Shown here: positions 37,694 through 46,954 of the stretch, piece after piece | How positions within the stretch are numbered: position 1 is the stretch's first letter | Layout: every line of letters starts with the position of its first letter | From: Mycolicibacterium flavescens | Lineage (GTDB): Bacteria; Actinomycetota; Actinomycetes; Mycobacteriales; Mycobacteriaceae | DNA length: 64,000 nt | NCBI GenBank assembly: GCA_900637135.1 | Contig: LR134353.1 | Span: 3,038,001 to 3,102,000 of the forward strand | Direction: 5' to 3' | Notes under the pieces: generated by a model | Told to the model about the DNA's origin: nothing | Seen by the model: only the letters and a program-made list of their open reading frames with translations | The model's database searches: none | Program-made: the position numbers and the translations under genes

Positions 37694-37722
37694 CTATACC
37701 TAGCTGGTATAGCTGGGTATAG
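37694..37722. promoter_or_regulatory. HxlR operator between regulator and thiolase
   Basis: CTATACC-TAGCT-GGTATAG is a perfect 7-bp dyad at 37694-37712, with a third half-site GGTATAG at 37716-37722 ten bases on. It lies 31 bases upstream of the regulator start and 35 before the thiolase start, so one protein could close both promoters. Confidence 0.75.
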
Positions 37723-37757
37723 ACAAGTCCACTCAGCGTGGAGGGTAGGAGGCAGCA

Positions 37758-38939
37758 ATGTCCGGATTCTCAGGTCGGGACGCCGTCATCGTCGGAGCGG
37801 TTCGCACACCGATCGGCAAAGGCAAGCAGAACGGGGCGCTGCACGACGTGCTGCCCGTGGACCTGCTCGCCCACAGTCTGAAGGAACTGGTGGCCAGGAC
37901 AGGCATCGACCCGGTACAGATCGACGATGTCATCGCCGGGGCGGTCACCCAGGTCGGCGACCAAGCGGTCAACATCGCGCGCAACGCGCTACTCGGTGCG
38001 GGATTCCCCGAATCGGTACCGGGTACGACGGTCGACCGGCAGTGCGGCAGCAGCCAGCAGGCCATCCACTTCGCCGCCCAGGGCGTCATCTCGGGCGCCT
38101 ACGACATCGTCGTCGCCACCGGCGTGGAATCGATGTCGCGGGCTCCGATGGGTTCGAGCGTGCTACCCGGCAGTGACCCGTTCGGCGCGATGGCGCAGCG
38201 CTACCCCGAAGGACTTGTGCCGCAGGGCATCAGCGCTGAGTTGATCGCCGCCAAGTGGGGTCTGTCGCGTCAGCAGCTCGACGAGTTCTCGGCGGGCAGC
38301 CATGAGAAGGCCGCGACCGCGACCAAAGAGGGCCGCTTCGACAACGAACTGATCCCGATCGCCGGTCTGACCACCGATGAGATCATCCGGCCGGGCACGA
38401 CCGTCGACACGCTGGCCGTGCTGAAGCCGGCGTTCTACAACCCGGCCTACGAGCAGCGGTTCCCGCAGATCGGCTGGGAGATCACCCCGGGCAACTCGTC
38501 GCCACTGTCCGATGGCAGCGCCGCGGTGCTGATCACGACTAGCGAGGTGGCCGCGAATTCAGGTTTGCAGCCGCTGGCCCGGATCCACTCGATGACCGTC
38601 GTCGGCTCTGACCCGCTCTACATGCTGACCGGTGTCATCCCAGCGACGGAGAAGGTGCTGCAGCGCGCCGGCCTCACCCTCGCCGACATCGACCTATTCG
38701 AGGTCAACGAGGCGTTCGCGCCCGTCGTCCTGGCGTGGGCACACGACACCGGAGCCGATCTCGCCAAGACGAACGTCAACGGCGGCGCGATCGCGATCGG
38801 TCACCCCCTGGGTGCCAGCGGCGCGCGCATCATGACGACTCTCGTCAACGCGTTGGAGCAGCGCGGCGGACGGTATGCGTTGCAGACGATGTGTGAGGGC
38901 GGCGGCATGGCCAACGCCACGATCATCGAACGCCTCTGA
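37758..38939 (+). CDS. Acetyl-CoA C-acyltransferase (thiolase)
   Basis: 393 residues. Nucleophilic Cys in TTVDRQCGSSQQAIHFAAQGV, His in NGGAIAIGHPLGASGARI and the second Cys in LQTMCEGGGMANATII are intact. It splits 3-ketoacyl-CoA or condenses acyl-CoAs; whether it is biosynthetic or degradative cannot be settled from sequence. ATG with GGAGG upstream. The only beta-oxidation gene here, regulated by its own HxlR protein. A long hairpin follows the stop. Confidence 0.94.
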   Translation: MSGFSGRDAVIVGAVRTPIGKGKQNGALHDVLPVDLLAHSLKELVARTGIDPVQIDDVIAGAVTQVGDQAVNIARNALLGAGFPESVPGTTVDRQCGSSQQAIHFAAQGVISGAYDIVVATGVESMSRAPMGSSVLPGSDPFGAMAQRYPEGLVPQGISAELIAAKWGLSRQQLDEFSAGSHEKAATATKEGRFDNELIPIAGLTTDEIIRPGTTVDTLAVLKPAFYNPAYEQRFPQIGWEITPGNSSPLSDGSAAVLITTSEVAANSGLQPLARIHSMTVVGSDPLYMLTGVIPATEKVLQRAGLTLADIDLFEVNEAFAPVVLAWAHDTGADLAKTNVNGGAIAIGHPLGASGARIMTTLVNALEQRGGRYALQTMCEGGGMANATIIERL

Positions 38940-38946
38940 ACCGAAC

Positions 38947-38995
38947 GACTTCGGTGTAGTTGGTCGCGCTGACCGCGCCCAACTACACCGAAGTC
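38947..38995. terminator. Bidirectional terminator hairpin, 17-bp perfect stem
   Basis: GACTTCGGTGTAGTTGG (38947-38963) pairs exactly with CCAACTACACCGAAGTC (38979-38995), loop 15 bases. It begins seven bases after the thiolase stop and overlaps the last two bases of the convergent reductase stop codon (38994-38996), so it can terminate both genes. Confidence 0.8.
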
Positions 38996-39416
38996 ACGCC
39001 CTGGCGAGCTCGAAGACCGGGATGACCCGACTCGTCTTCGCTTGGTACTCGGCGAACACCGGCGCATACTCGACGAGCTTCGGGTAGAGCTCGTCGCGCT
39101 CCTGGTGCGGCAGCTCCCGAGCGGTGGCGTCGTAGTCGGTGGTCCCGACCTCGACGTGGACCTTCGGATTCGCCCGGAGGTTGTGCACCCACGCTGGATC
39201 TTTGTCGGAGCCGGCGTAGGAGCCGACGACGTAGATCCTGTCCTCGTGTCGCAAGTACGCCAGCGGCGACAACCGCCGTTGACCTGACTTCGCGCCGGTG
39301 GTGTGCAGCAGCAGGAGGTTTCCGCCCTCGAACGGCCCGCCGACCTTGCCGCCGTTGGCGCGGAACTCATCGACGATGCTTGCGTTGAAGTCCTTGATGT
39401 TGGAGATCTCGGTCAT
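38994..39416 (-). CDS. Deazaflavin (F420)-dependent nitroreductase-like protein
   Basis: 140 residues from the ATG at 39416, with GAGAGGG upstream. Split beta-barrel of the DDN/FDOR-B type: NIKDFNASIVDEFRANGGKVGGPFEGGNLLLLHTTGAKSGQRRLSPLAYLRHEDRIYVVGSYAGSDKDPAWVHNLRANPKVHVEVG is the standard family pattern. Such proteins use F420H2 or bind hydrophobic substrates; relatives activate nitroimidazole drugs. No substrate can be assigned. It is divergent from the next SDR with 56 bases between starts. Confidence 0.9.
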   Translation of the reverse strand: MTEISNIKDFNASIVDEFRANGGKVGGPFEGGNLLLLHTTGAKSGQRRLSPLAYLRHEDRIYVVGSYAGSDKDPAWVHNLRANPKVHVEVGTTDYDATARELPHQERDELYPKLVEYAPVFAEYQAKTSRVIPVFELARA

Positions 39417-39472
39417 TCCCTCTCCAAGTCCCGGCGGACGCCCGGTATTCCGCATCCGCATAATCGACGACC

Positions 39473-40267
39473 ATGCGGGTGATAGTGACGGGCGGTAACA
39501 GCGGTGTCGGCAAGGCCACGGCGGCGGCTCTCGCGGCCGACGGCCATAGCGTGCTGATTGCCTGTCGCGATGTCGACAAGGGGCGCCGCGCGGCGGCCGA
39601 GATCACCGGTGACGTCGACGTGGCCGCCCTCGATCTCGCCGACCTGGCCAGCGTGCGCGCGTTCGCCGACTCCGTCGAATCCGTTGACGTGCTGGTGAAC
39701 AACGCCGGCGTGATGGGCATGCCGCTGACGCGCACGGCCGACGGTTTCGAATCCCACATCGGCATCAACCATCTCGGCCACTTCGCGTTGACGTCGCTGC
39801 TGGCCGACCGGATCACCGACCGGGTGATCTCGGTGGCCAGCGCGACCTATCTGTTCGCCACTTTGCATCTCGACGACCTGAACTGGCAGCGCCGAAAGTA
39901 CTCGAAGTGGAACGCCTACGGCGAGTCCAAATTAGCCAACCTGCTGTTCGTCGCCGAGTTGGCGAACCGAGGTGTGCGCGCGTATGCCACCGACCCGGGC
40001 GCCACCGACACCGACATCACCCGATCGCTCGGAATGGGCGAGCATCAACGGATTCGGCGCCTGATGCACACCCCCGCCCAGGGCGCCCGTGCCACCTTGC
40101 AGGCGGTGACGACCGACCTGCCCAGCGGGACCTATCTGGCGCCGCGGTTCAATCAGCTCGGCAGGCCCAAGGTCACCCGGTTGCGACGCAAGGCCGTCGA
40201 TCCGGCGACGGCCCGCCGACTGTGGGACGCGTCGGCCGAACTCACCGGCTGCGACTGGCCGCGCTGA
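39473..40267 (+). CDS. Short-chain dehydrogenase (retinol dehydrogenase-like)
   Basis: 264 residues. Rossmann loop TGGNSGVGKATAAALAADG, NAG motif VLVNNAGVMGM, catalytic Ser in ISVASATYL and YGESKLAN for Tyr/Lys. The NHLGHFALTSLL and ATDPGATDTDI segments are typical of the retinol dehydrogenase/protochlorophyllide reductase group. Start ATG. Its stop abuts, with no spacer, the convergent DUF4436 gene. Confidence 0.9.
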   Translation: MRVIVTGGNSGVGKATAAALAADGHSVLIACRDVDKGRRAAAEITGDVDVAALDLADLASVRAFADSVESVDVLVNNAGVMGMPLTRTADGFESHIGINHLGHFALTSLLADRITDRVISVASATYLFATLHLDDLNWQRRKYSKWNAYGESKLANLLFVAELANRGVRAYATDPGATDTDITRSLGMGEHQRIRRLMHTPAQGARATLQAVTTDLPSGTYLAPRFNQLGRPKVTRLRRKAVDPATARRLWDASAELTGCDWPR

Positions 40268-41137
40268 TCAGTCCCGCTGTCGCCACCACGCGACGACGTA
40301 CAGCACCATCGCCGCCGCCAACGCGATCAGCACCCACAGCACCACCGCCAGATCGATCCAGGCGCCCGCCGGCGGCGCGCCGGGCAACAGGTTGCGAAGC
40401 GGCACCACTGCGAACAACATCGCCGCGAACCAGGTCGTCAACGGAGGCAGGAACTTTCGGCGGCCCAGCACCGTCTCGATCGCCACGAACAACGCCGCTG
40501 CAGGCAGTGCCAGCAGCACCAGCAACACCCCGAGGTCGAACGCGAGCGCTCCCCTGGTGCGCTCCATGGTGAAACGTACGGTCGGAATCGGGTCCGGCGC
40601 CGAATCGATGGTGCCGTTCTGGGCACGAAAGTCCCATCCGTTGATCTGACCCGCCGCGACGATTCCCGCCGGGATGCGGCGTTGTTCGGCACCGTAGCCC
40701 GCAAAGGCCTCCACGCCGATGGTGTCGGTGGTGAACTTGTCGAACGGCCAGTCGTCGGGGTCGCCGACCGCGACGAGGTGGGTGGCCGATTCACTGACAG
40801 ACAGGTCACCGTGCACATAGATCAACTCGCCGGAAGCGGTCCATGAACTCAACCGGACCGTGAAATCGGCGGGCTCGTACTGCTGCAGGTTGGGGCCCGG
40901 GTGTATGAGAACGTCGACCGCCAGGCGGTTCTGGATCGCGTCCATCTGCCGCAAGCGGATGATGACGACGGATTCACCGGTGACCGACGGCTCCGAGAAT
41001 TCGAAGTTGCGAGGCCGCGGCTCCAACAACGCATATCCGAAGAGGGATCCGACGTAGACAGCCATCACCGCCACGACCGTCGTCACGACGGTGACCCGTC
41101 GCCGCCTGGGCGTGCCTGATGGCGCCGCACCTGTCAC
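40268..41137 (-). CDS. DUF4436 family membrane protein
   Basis: 289 residues. One N-terminal membrane helix (about 17-36), a large extracytoplasmic beta-rich domain with RLRQMDAIQNRLAVDVLIHPG, then three C-terminal helices (about 195-218, 230-250, 255-280). The pattern is that of DUF4436, common in mycobacteria and of unknown role. No enzymatic motif is seen. The start is GTG or the annotated residue next to AspS; it is transcribed in the same direction as aspS but after a 46-base gap. Confidence 0.7.
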   Translation of the reverse strand: MTGAAPSGTPRRRRVTVVTTVVAVMAVYVGSLFGYALLEPRPRNFEFSEPSVTGESVVIIRLRQMDAIQNRLAVDVLIHPGPNLQQYEPADFTVRLSSWTASGELIYVHGDLSVSESATHLVAVGDPDDWPFDKFTTDTIGVEAFAGYGAEQRRIPAGIVAAGQINGWDFRAQNGTIDSAPDPIPTVRFTMERTRGALAFDLGVLLVLLALPAAALFVAIETVLGRRKFLPPLTTWFAAMLFAVVPLRNLLPGAPPAGAWIDLAVVLWVLIALAAAMVLYVVAWWRQRD

Positions 41138-41183
41138 GCGCGGATCGTAGCCTCAGTCGCGCCGAACCCGACGCGGATTGGGA

Positions 41184-42950
41184 TCAGTCGGTCTTCGGCT
41201 TGGCGTCGATCCCGGATTCCTTGCGCTGCTGCGGGGTGATCGGCGCGGGCGCGCCGGTCAACGGGTCGACACCGCCACCGGACTTCGGGAACGCGATCAC
41301 TTCGCGGATCGAGTCCGCACCGGCCAGCAGGGCGGTGGTGCGATCCCACCCGAACGCCAGACCGCCGTGTGGCGGCGCGCCAAAAGTGAACGCCCCCAAC
41401 AGGAATCCGAACTTCTCCTCGGCTTCGGCCTTGTCGATACCCATCACCGCGAACACCCGCTCCTGGATGTCGCGACGGTGGATACGGATCGAGCCGCCGC
41501 CGATCTCGTTGCCGTTGCACACCACGTCGTAGGCGTCGGCGAGCACGCTGCCGGGATCGGTGTCGATGCGGTCCTCGAACTCCGGCTTGGGCGCGGTGAA
41601 CGCGTGGTGCACCGCGGTCCACGCGCCGGATCCGACCGCGACGTCACCGTGCGCCGTCGCCTCGTCGGCGGGCTCGAACAGCGGCGGGTCCACCACCCAG
41701 GTGAACGCCCAGGCCTTCGGGTCGATCATGTCGAGCCGTTTGGCGATCTCGATGCGCACCGCGCCGAGCAGCGCCCGCGAACTCTTCGCCGGGCCCGCCG
41801 AGAAGAACACGCAGTCACCCGGGGATGCGCCGACGTGCGCGGCGAGGCCGTCGCGCTCGACGTCGGAGAGGTTCTTGGCCACCGGGCCGCCCAAAGTGCC
41901 GTCCTCGCCGACGAGCACATACGCAAGCCCCTTGTGCCCGCGCTGCTTGGCGAAGTCCTGCCAGGCGTCGAGCGTGCGGCGGGGCTGAGAAGCGCCGCTG
42001 GGCATGACCACGGCGCCCACGTACGGCGCCTGGAACACCCGGAACGGGGTGTCCTTGAAATAGTCGGCGCACTCGACGAGTTCGAGTCCGAACCTCAGAT
42101 CGGGCTTGTCCGAACCGAAGCGACGCATCGCGTCGGCGTAGGTGATCCGCGGCAGCGGCAGGGGTACGTCGTAGCCGATCAACCGCCACAGCGCCGCGAC
42201 GATCTCCTCGGAGACCGCGATCACGTCCTCGGAGTCGACGAAGCTCATCTCGAGGTCGAGCTGGGTGAACTCGGGCTGGCGGTCGGCGCGGAAGTCCTCG
42301 TCGCGGTAGCAGCGCGCGATCTGGTAGTAGCGCTCCATGCCCGCGACCATCAGCAGCTGCTTGAACAGCTGCGGGCTCTGCGGCAACGCGTAGAACGACC
42401 CGGGCTGCAGCCGTGCGGGCACCAGGAAGTCGCGCGCACCCTCGGGGGTCGAGCGCGTCATCGTCGGGGTCTCGATCTCGACAAAGTCATGCCGTTCCAG
42501 CACTTCGCGGGCGGCGGCGTTCACCTTGGACCGCAGCCGGATCGCGTGGCCGGGGCCGTCGCGCCGCAGGTCGAGGTAGCGGTACTTCAGGCGCGCCTCC
42601 TCGCCGGCCTGCTCGTCGAGCTGGAACGGCAGCGGCGCGCTCTCCCCGAGCACGGTCAGCGACGTCGCGTTGACCTCGATCTCACCGGTGGCGATCTCGG
42701 GGTTGGCGTTGCCTTCGGGGCGGATCTCCACCACACCGTCGATCGCGATGCAGAACTCGGCGCGCAGCCGGTGCGCCGCCTCGAGGACGCCGGCCTCACG
42801 GAACACGACCTGCGACACCCCGGACGCGTCGCGCAGATCGATGAAGATGACGCCGCCGTGGTCGCGCCGACGCGCCACCCACCCGGCCAACGTCACCTTC
42901 TGACCCGCGTCGGCGGGCCGCAACGATCCGGCGGCATGACTGCGCAGCAC
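41184..42950 (-). CDS. aspS: Aspartate-tRNA(Asn) ligase
   Basis: 588 residues from the GTG at 42950 (AGGAG seven bases before); the frame is open another 118 codons but these have no family counterpart. N-terminal OB anticodon domain ([29 protein letters not shown]), class II motifs ([61 protein letters not shown]), and the bacterial GAD insertion. In mycobacteria this enzyme is nondiscriminating and charges tRNA-Asp and tRNA-Asn. Position matches Rv2572c. Confidence 0.97.
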   Translation of the reverse strand: MLRSHAAGSLRPADAGQKVTLAGWVARRRDHGGVIFIDLRDASGVSQVVFREAGVLEAAHRLRAEFCIAIDGVVEIRPEGNANPEIATGEIEVNATSLTVLGESAPLPFQLDEQAGEEARLKYRYLDLRRDGPGHAIRLRSKVNAAAREVLERHDFVEIETPTMTRSTPEGARDFLVPARLQPGSFYALPQSPQLFKQLLMVAGMERYYQIARCYRDEDFRADRQPEFTQLDLEMSFVDSEDVIAVSEEIVAALWRLIGYDVPLPLPRITYADAMRRFGSDKPDLRFGLELVECADYFKDTPFRVFQAPYVGAVVMPSGASQPRRTLDAWQDFAKQRGHKGLAYVLVGEDGTLGGPVAKNLSDVERDGLAAHVGASPGDCVFFSAGPAKSSRALLGAVRIEIAKRLDMIDPKAWAFTWVVDPPLFEPADEATAHGDVAVGSGAWTAVHHAFTAPKPEFEDRIDTDPGSVLADAYDVVCNGNEIGGGSIRIHRRDIQERVFAVMGIDKAEAEEKFGFLLGAFTFGAPPHGGLAFGWDRTTALLAGADSIREVIAFPKSGGGVDPLTGAPAPITPQQRKESGIDAKPKTD

Positions 42951-43026
42951 TGAAACTCCTGGAATTCGCCTGACAAGACAACTGCACAAGTGTAGAGGGG
43001 TCGGATCCGCCGGTAGTTTGGCGTTC

Positions 43027-43914
43027 ATGCCCAGTCGCGTCGCGCTCGTCGGACCCGGGGCGATCGGATCGACGGTCGCGGCTCTGCTGCACGCGGCCGG
43101 CCACCCGGTGATGCTGTGCGGGCGCACGCCGCGCGACGCGATCGAGGTCAGGTCCGACGACGGCGAGCCGATTGTGGTGCCCGGCCCGGTGCTGACCGAC
43201 CCGGCCGACATCTCCGAACCGGCCGATGTCGTGTTGCTGGCGGTCAAGGACACCCAGAACGAGCAGTCGGCCGGGTGGCTGGCGAAGTTGTGCGACGAGC
43301 GCACCGTGGTGTGTGCGCTGCAGAACGGTGTCGAACAGGTCGAGCGCGTCGGACGCTACTGCCCTTCATCGACGGTTGTGCCTGCGGCCGTCTGGGTTTC
43401 GGCGGAGCCGACGGAGCAGGGTTATGTCCGGTTGCGCACCGGGGCCCGCCTCGTGCTGCCCGACACCGACGGGGCGCGGACACTGGCGGCACTGTTCGCC
43501 GACAGCGCCGTCACGGTCGAGATCGACCCGAACTTCCTCAGCGCGGCGTGGCACAAGCTTCTGGTCAATGCGGTCGTGGGGTTCATGGTGCTCAGTGGGC
43601 GCCGCTCGGGCATGTTCCGGCGCGACGACGTCGACGGCCTGGCGCGTCGCTATCTGGCCGAATGCCTCGCGGTGGCGCGGGCAGAGGGCGCACAGCTGAG
43701 CGATGAGGTGATCGACGACATCGTCGGCCTGCTCGCCAAGTCGCCGGAGGACATCACCACCTCGATGCTGACCGACCGCGAGGCCGGCCGGGAGTTGGAG
43801 TGGGACATCCGCAACGGGGTGATCGCCCGCAAGGGCGCCGAGCACGGGCTGAGCACGCCGATCAGCGACGTACTGGTGCCGCTGCTGGCCGCGGCCAGCG
43901 ACCGGCCTGGCTAG
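43027..43914 (+). CDS. Ketopantoate reductase family oxidoreductase
   Basis: 295 residues from the ATG at 43027 (TTG at 43018 also in frame). Rossmann motif [30 protein letters not shown]-type loop, [15 protein letters not shown], and the C-terminal helical domain with [20 protein letters not shown] and [36 protein letters not shown]. Motifs fit ApbA/PanE, but true panE activity is not certain since mycobacteria carry several paralogues. Position matches Rv2573. Divergent from aspS with 76 bases between starts. Confidence 0.88.
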   Translation: MPSRVALVGPGAIGSTVAALLHAAGHPVMLCGRTPRDAIEVRSDDGEPIVVPGPVLTDPADISEPADVVLLAVKDTQNEQSAGWLAKLCDERTVVCALQNGVEQVERVGRYCPSSTVVPAAVWVSAEPTEQGYVRLRTGARLVLPDTDGARTLAALFADSAVTVEIDPNFLSAAWHKLLVNAVVGFMVLSGRRSGMFRRDDVDGLARRYLAECLAVARAEGAQLSDEVIDDIVGLLAKSPEDITTSMLTDREAGRELEWDIRNGVIARKGAEHGLSTPISDVLVPLLAAASDRPG

Positions 43915-43950
43915 GCTTGGGCTCTGACTAGACAGCGTCCTTTACTGTGT

Positions 43951-44451
43951 ATGCCCATGCAGCAGTGTGAACGCGTCGACCTGGACTTCGTCGAGAACGC
44001 GCCGTTTCGGTTCGTCAGCACCGTCGACCTCGCGATCACGCCCGAGCAGCTCTTCGACGTGCTCGCCGATGCGGAGTCGTGGCCGCACTGGGCCACCGTG
44101 ATCACCGAGGTGACGTGGACCAGCCCCGAACCACGCGGCGTCGGCACCACCCGAACGGTGAAGATGCGCGGCGGCATCGTCGGCGACGAGGAGTTCCTGG
44201 CCTGGGAGCCATACAGCCACATGGCGTTTCGGTTCAACGAGGCCTCGACCGGAAGTATCGGCGCGTTCGCCGAGGACTACCGGGTGGTTCGGACGCCGCA
44301 GGGCTGCCACCTGACGTGGGTGATGGCGATGAAACCCAACGGCGCCGCCGCCCGGATCGGAATGACGTTCGGCGGGCCGGTGATGGGCTGGCTGTTCCAG
44401 AAGTTTCTCTACAACCTGCGCGACTACTCCGCGAAGCGCTTCGGGGTCTGA
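43951..44451 (+). CDS. SRPBCC family protein (Rv2574 position)
   Basis: 166 residues. Polyketide cyclase/START-like fold: FRFVSTVDLAITPEQLFDVLADAESWPHWATVITEVTWTSPEPRGVGTTRTVKMRGG, then YRVVRTPQGCHLTWVMAMKP and a terminal amphipathic helix LFQKFLYNLRDYSAKRFG. Probably binds a lipid or aromatic molecule. Starts 36 bases after the ketopantoate reductase stop, so it is likely cotranscribed with it. A hairpin follows. Confidence 0.82.
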   Translation: MPMQQCERVDLDFVENAPFRFVSTVDLAITPEQLFDVLADAESWPHWATVITEVTWTSPEPRGVGTTRTVKMRGGIVGDEEFLAWEPYSHMAFRFNEASTGSIGAFAEDYRVVRTPQGCHLTWVMAMKPNGAAARIGMTFGGPVMGWLFQKFLYNLRDYSAKRFGV

Positions 44452-44455
44452 AGTT

Positions 44456-44516
44456 CGCGAAATAGCATTCCCGCAGGCGTCTACTCGCACTTTCGCTGCT
44501 GGAATTCCATTTCGCG
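44456..44516. terminator. Imperfect hairpin between convergent genes
   Basis: CGCGAAATAGCATTCC (44456-44471) and GGAATTCCATTTCGCG (44501-44516) pair at 14 of 16 positions with a 29-base loop. It fills the gap between the SRPBCC gene and the convergent carboxylesterase. Confidence 0.6.
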
Positions 44517-44517
44517 G

Positions 44518-46026
44518 TTAATACAGGCCCGCCCAGGCTTCGCGGCGCTCGGCGTCGGGATCGGAGACCACCGTGTCGCGCGCACTCATGATGATCCGGG
44601 TGCAGCGCCGTTCGGAGTCGTAGACGGGCCAGTCGTGTCCGTTCGACCAGTGGATCTCGCCGGTGTCCCACCCCTGAGAAGCAAAGTCGAGCCACGCCCG
44701 CTGCATGCGCCTGCCGACCGCAGGCTGCAGCCGCCGCCCCAGCGGGTGGATCTTGCGTCCGAGATATGACGCGTAGCTGTGCTGGATGTGCACGATCTCG
44801 CTGCCGTGGGTCGCGCCGAGGCCGAGCATGCGCAGGCTGAAGCCGAAGTGGTCGAAGCGGTACATGTGGGTCGGGGCGTGTGCGCTGTAGGCATCGGCGA
44901 ACGCCCACGCCGGCCCGCCGAACATCACGTCGGAGGCGAACGCCAGCAACTCCCTTCGGCGCGGATAGTGCGGGTACGCGGCCAGCACGCGCTGTTGGGC
45001 GTCGGGCGCGACGCGGGCGAAGTAGGCCTCCACGGACGCCTGGGTGGTCGGCAGCATCGGCGGTTTGGTCCAGGCGAACATCGACGCTTCGTGGCTGTTG
45101 GTTCCGATGATCAGTGGCACCCGCCGCAGGGTTCCGGCGCGCGCGGCGTCCACAGGGTGACGCGGCAGCAGCTCGACGCCGTGGGTCAAGCCGTAGGCCA
45201 ACGTCGGCGTGCGCGCGGCGCTTTCGAGTTGCAGCCTGCCCGCCGCTCTGCGCAGCTCGCGTTGCGGTAAGCCCTTGATCTCCGAGACCGGCACGCCGAG
45301 TCGGCGCACGAACTCGTGTGCCTGCTCGGCGCGCAGCTCGCGATCGGCGATCAGCGGCAGCGCCGGGCTCTGGGCGATCGCGCGGCTGAAAAGACCATCG
45401 GCGGCGGGGCTGGCGATCAGCGCGAGCACCGATGTGCCGCCCGCGGACTCACCGAACACCGTCACGCGGGACGGATCACCGCCGAAGGCCGCGATGTGGT
45501 CGCGGACCCACCGCAGTGCGGCGATCTGGTCCCGCAGGGCAAGGTTGTCGTCGAACCCGTCGCCGAGGTCGCCGAGTTCGAAGCCACCGAAGACGCCGAT
45601 GCGATAGGTGATGTTGACGACGACCACGTCGCCGTTGGCGGCCAACCGCGAGCCGTTGTACAGCTGGAACTGTCCGGCACCGAACACGAACGCGCCGCCG
45701 GGGATCCACACCATCACCGGAAGCGACGCACTGGTGTCGGGCGACCACACCGTCAAGGTCAGGCAGGCTTCGTCACGCACTTTCGGATCGTCGCGCCCGC
45801 CGCCGACGAACGACTTGCCCTGCGGGGGCAGCGGCCCGTGCTCGATCGCGTCTCGCACCCCTGCCCACGGTCGCTTCGGCTCGGGACCAAGGAACCGGCG
45901 CTCGCCCACGGGCTGCTCGGCATACGGCACCCCGCGCCATACCCCGACGCCACCACCCTCGCTCGTGCCGCGGAGATCACCGAGGTCGGTGTGCACGATG
46001 ACCGAATGTCCGACAACGGTGGCCAC
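44518..46026 (-). CDS. Type B carboxylesterase/lipase family protein
   Basis: 502 residues from the GTG at 46026. Nucleophile in TVFGESAGGTSVLALIASP (Ser near 188), acid in GTNSHEASMFAW, and catalytic His in LGATHGSEIVHI. The oxyanion region is WIPGGAFVFGAG, and the N-terminal YAEQPVGERRFLGPEPKRPW and VRDEACLTLTVWSP blocks replace the classical EDCLYLN pattern. Soluble; no signal peptide from the chosen start. Divergent from ypfJ, with 31 bases between starts; an upstream in-frame ATG at 46059 would overlap ypfJ. Confidence 0.86.
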   Translation of the reverse strand: MATVVGHSVIVHTDLGDLRGTSEGGGVGVWRGVPYAEQPVGERRFLGPEPKRPWAGVRDAIEHGPLPPQGKSFVGGGRDDPKVRDEACLTLTVWSPDTSASLPVMVWIPGGAFVFGAGQFQLYNGSRLAANGDVVVVNITYRIGVFGGFELGDLGDGFDDNLALRDQIAALRWVRDHIAAFGGDPSRVTVFGESAGGTSVLALIASPAADGLFSRAIAQSPALPLIADRELRAEQAHEFVRRLGVPVSEIKGLPQRELRRAAGRLQLESAARTPTLAYGLTHGVELLPRHPVDAARAGTLRRVPLIIGTNSHEASMFAWTKPPMLPTTQASVEAYFARVAPDAQQRVLAAYPHYPRRRELLAFASDVMFGGPAWAFADAYSAHAPTHMYRFDHFGFSLRMLGLGATHGSEIVHIQHSYASYLGRKIHPLGRRLQPAVGRRMQRAWLDFASQGWDTGEIHWSNGHDWPVYDSERRCTRIIMSARDTVVSDPDAERREAWAGLY

Positions 46027-46057
46027 GACCGAATCGTAGTGTGCAAAGCTGAACGTC

Positions 46058-46954
46058 ATGACCTTCAACGAAGGCATGCGAATCGACACCAGCACCGCCT
46101 CGTCCAGTGGTGGCGGTGGCGGGCCCGGGCGGGGCATCGCGGTCGGCGGGGGCGTCGGCGGCCTGCTCATCCTCGTGGTGGCGCTGTTCCTCGGCGTCGA
46201 CCCCAGCACGGTGCCGGTGCCTCAGCAGGGCCAGTACGACAGCCAGGGCGTCGAGTCGCCGGGTTTCGACCTCAGCCAGTGCAAGACCGGCGCGGACGCC
46301 AACAAGATCCCCCAGTGCCGGGTGCTCGCCACCGGCAACTCGCTCGACGCGATCTGGCCACAACTGATGCCGGACTACACGCGGCCCGGCGTTCATCTCT
46401 TCAGAAACAGCGTCAACACAGCCTGCGGCCCGGCGACCAGCGAGGTCGGCCCCTTCTACTGCCCGGCGGATCAGACCGCTTATTTCGACGTCGAGTTCTT
46501 CGACGTGCTGCGCGACCAATTCGGTTCCAGCGGCGGCCCGTTGGCGCAGGAGTACGTGGTCGCACACGAGTACGGTCACCATGTTCAGAACCTCACCGGC
46601 ACGCTTCGGCAATCGCAGGGTCCCGGCGCCGCGGGCCCCACCGGCGGCGGCGTCCGCACCGAACTGCAGGCCGACTGCTACGCGGGGGTGTGGGCGCACT
46701 ACGCCGCCATCACCAAGCAGGAAGGCACCGACGTCACGTTCCTACAGCCGTTGACGGACAAGGACATCGCCGACGCGCTGTCGGCCGCGGCCGCGGTGGG
46801 CGATGACCGCATCCAGAAGCAGACCACGGGCCGCGTCAACCCGGAGGCGTGGACGCACGGATCGGCCGCGCAGAGGCAGAAGTGGTTCACCGAGGGCTAC
46901 CGCACCGGTGATCCGAAGGCCTGTGACACGTTCTCCACGAACGACCTTGGGTAG
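46058..46954 (+). CDS. Neutral zinc metallopeptidase, YpfJ family
   Basis: 298 residues. A Ser/Gly-rich cytoplasmic N terminus, one membrane helix (about 29-49), then an extracytoplasmic peptidase with HEYGHHVQNLTGTL as the HExxH motif (near 170) and the third ligand region RTELQADCYAGVWAHY. Cys pairs (CKTG/QCRV, ACGP/YCPA) suggest disulfides. Cleaved substrate unknown. Position matches Rv2575. Its last 32 bases overlap the next gene if the GTG start there is correct. Confidence 0.9.
   Translation: MTFNEGMRIDTSTASSSGGGGGPGRGIAVGGGVGGLLILVVALFLGVDPSTVPVPQQGQYDSQGVESPGFDLSQCKTGADANKIPQCRVLATGNSLDAIWPQLMPDYTRPGVHLFRNSVNTACGPATSEVGPFYCPADQTAYFDVEFFDVLRDQFGSSGGPLAQEYVVAHEYGHHVQNLTGTLRQSQGPGAAGPTGGGVRTELQADCYAGVWAHYAAITKQEGTDVTFLQPLTDKDIADALSAAAAVGDDRIQKQTTGRVNPEAWTHGSAAQRQKWFTEGYRTGDPKACDTFSTNDLG

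Noticed and set aside
41178..42953. 591-codon open frame antisense to aspS
   Set aside because: Mirrors aspS codon structure and has no domain; AspS motifs are intact on the other strand.
42951..43304. 118-codon upstream extension of aspS
   Set aside because: Overlaps the divergent ketopantoate reductase and lacks family similarity; the GTG at 42950 has a ribosome site.
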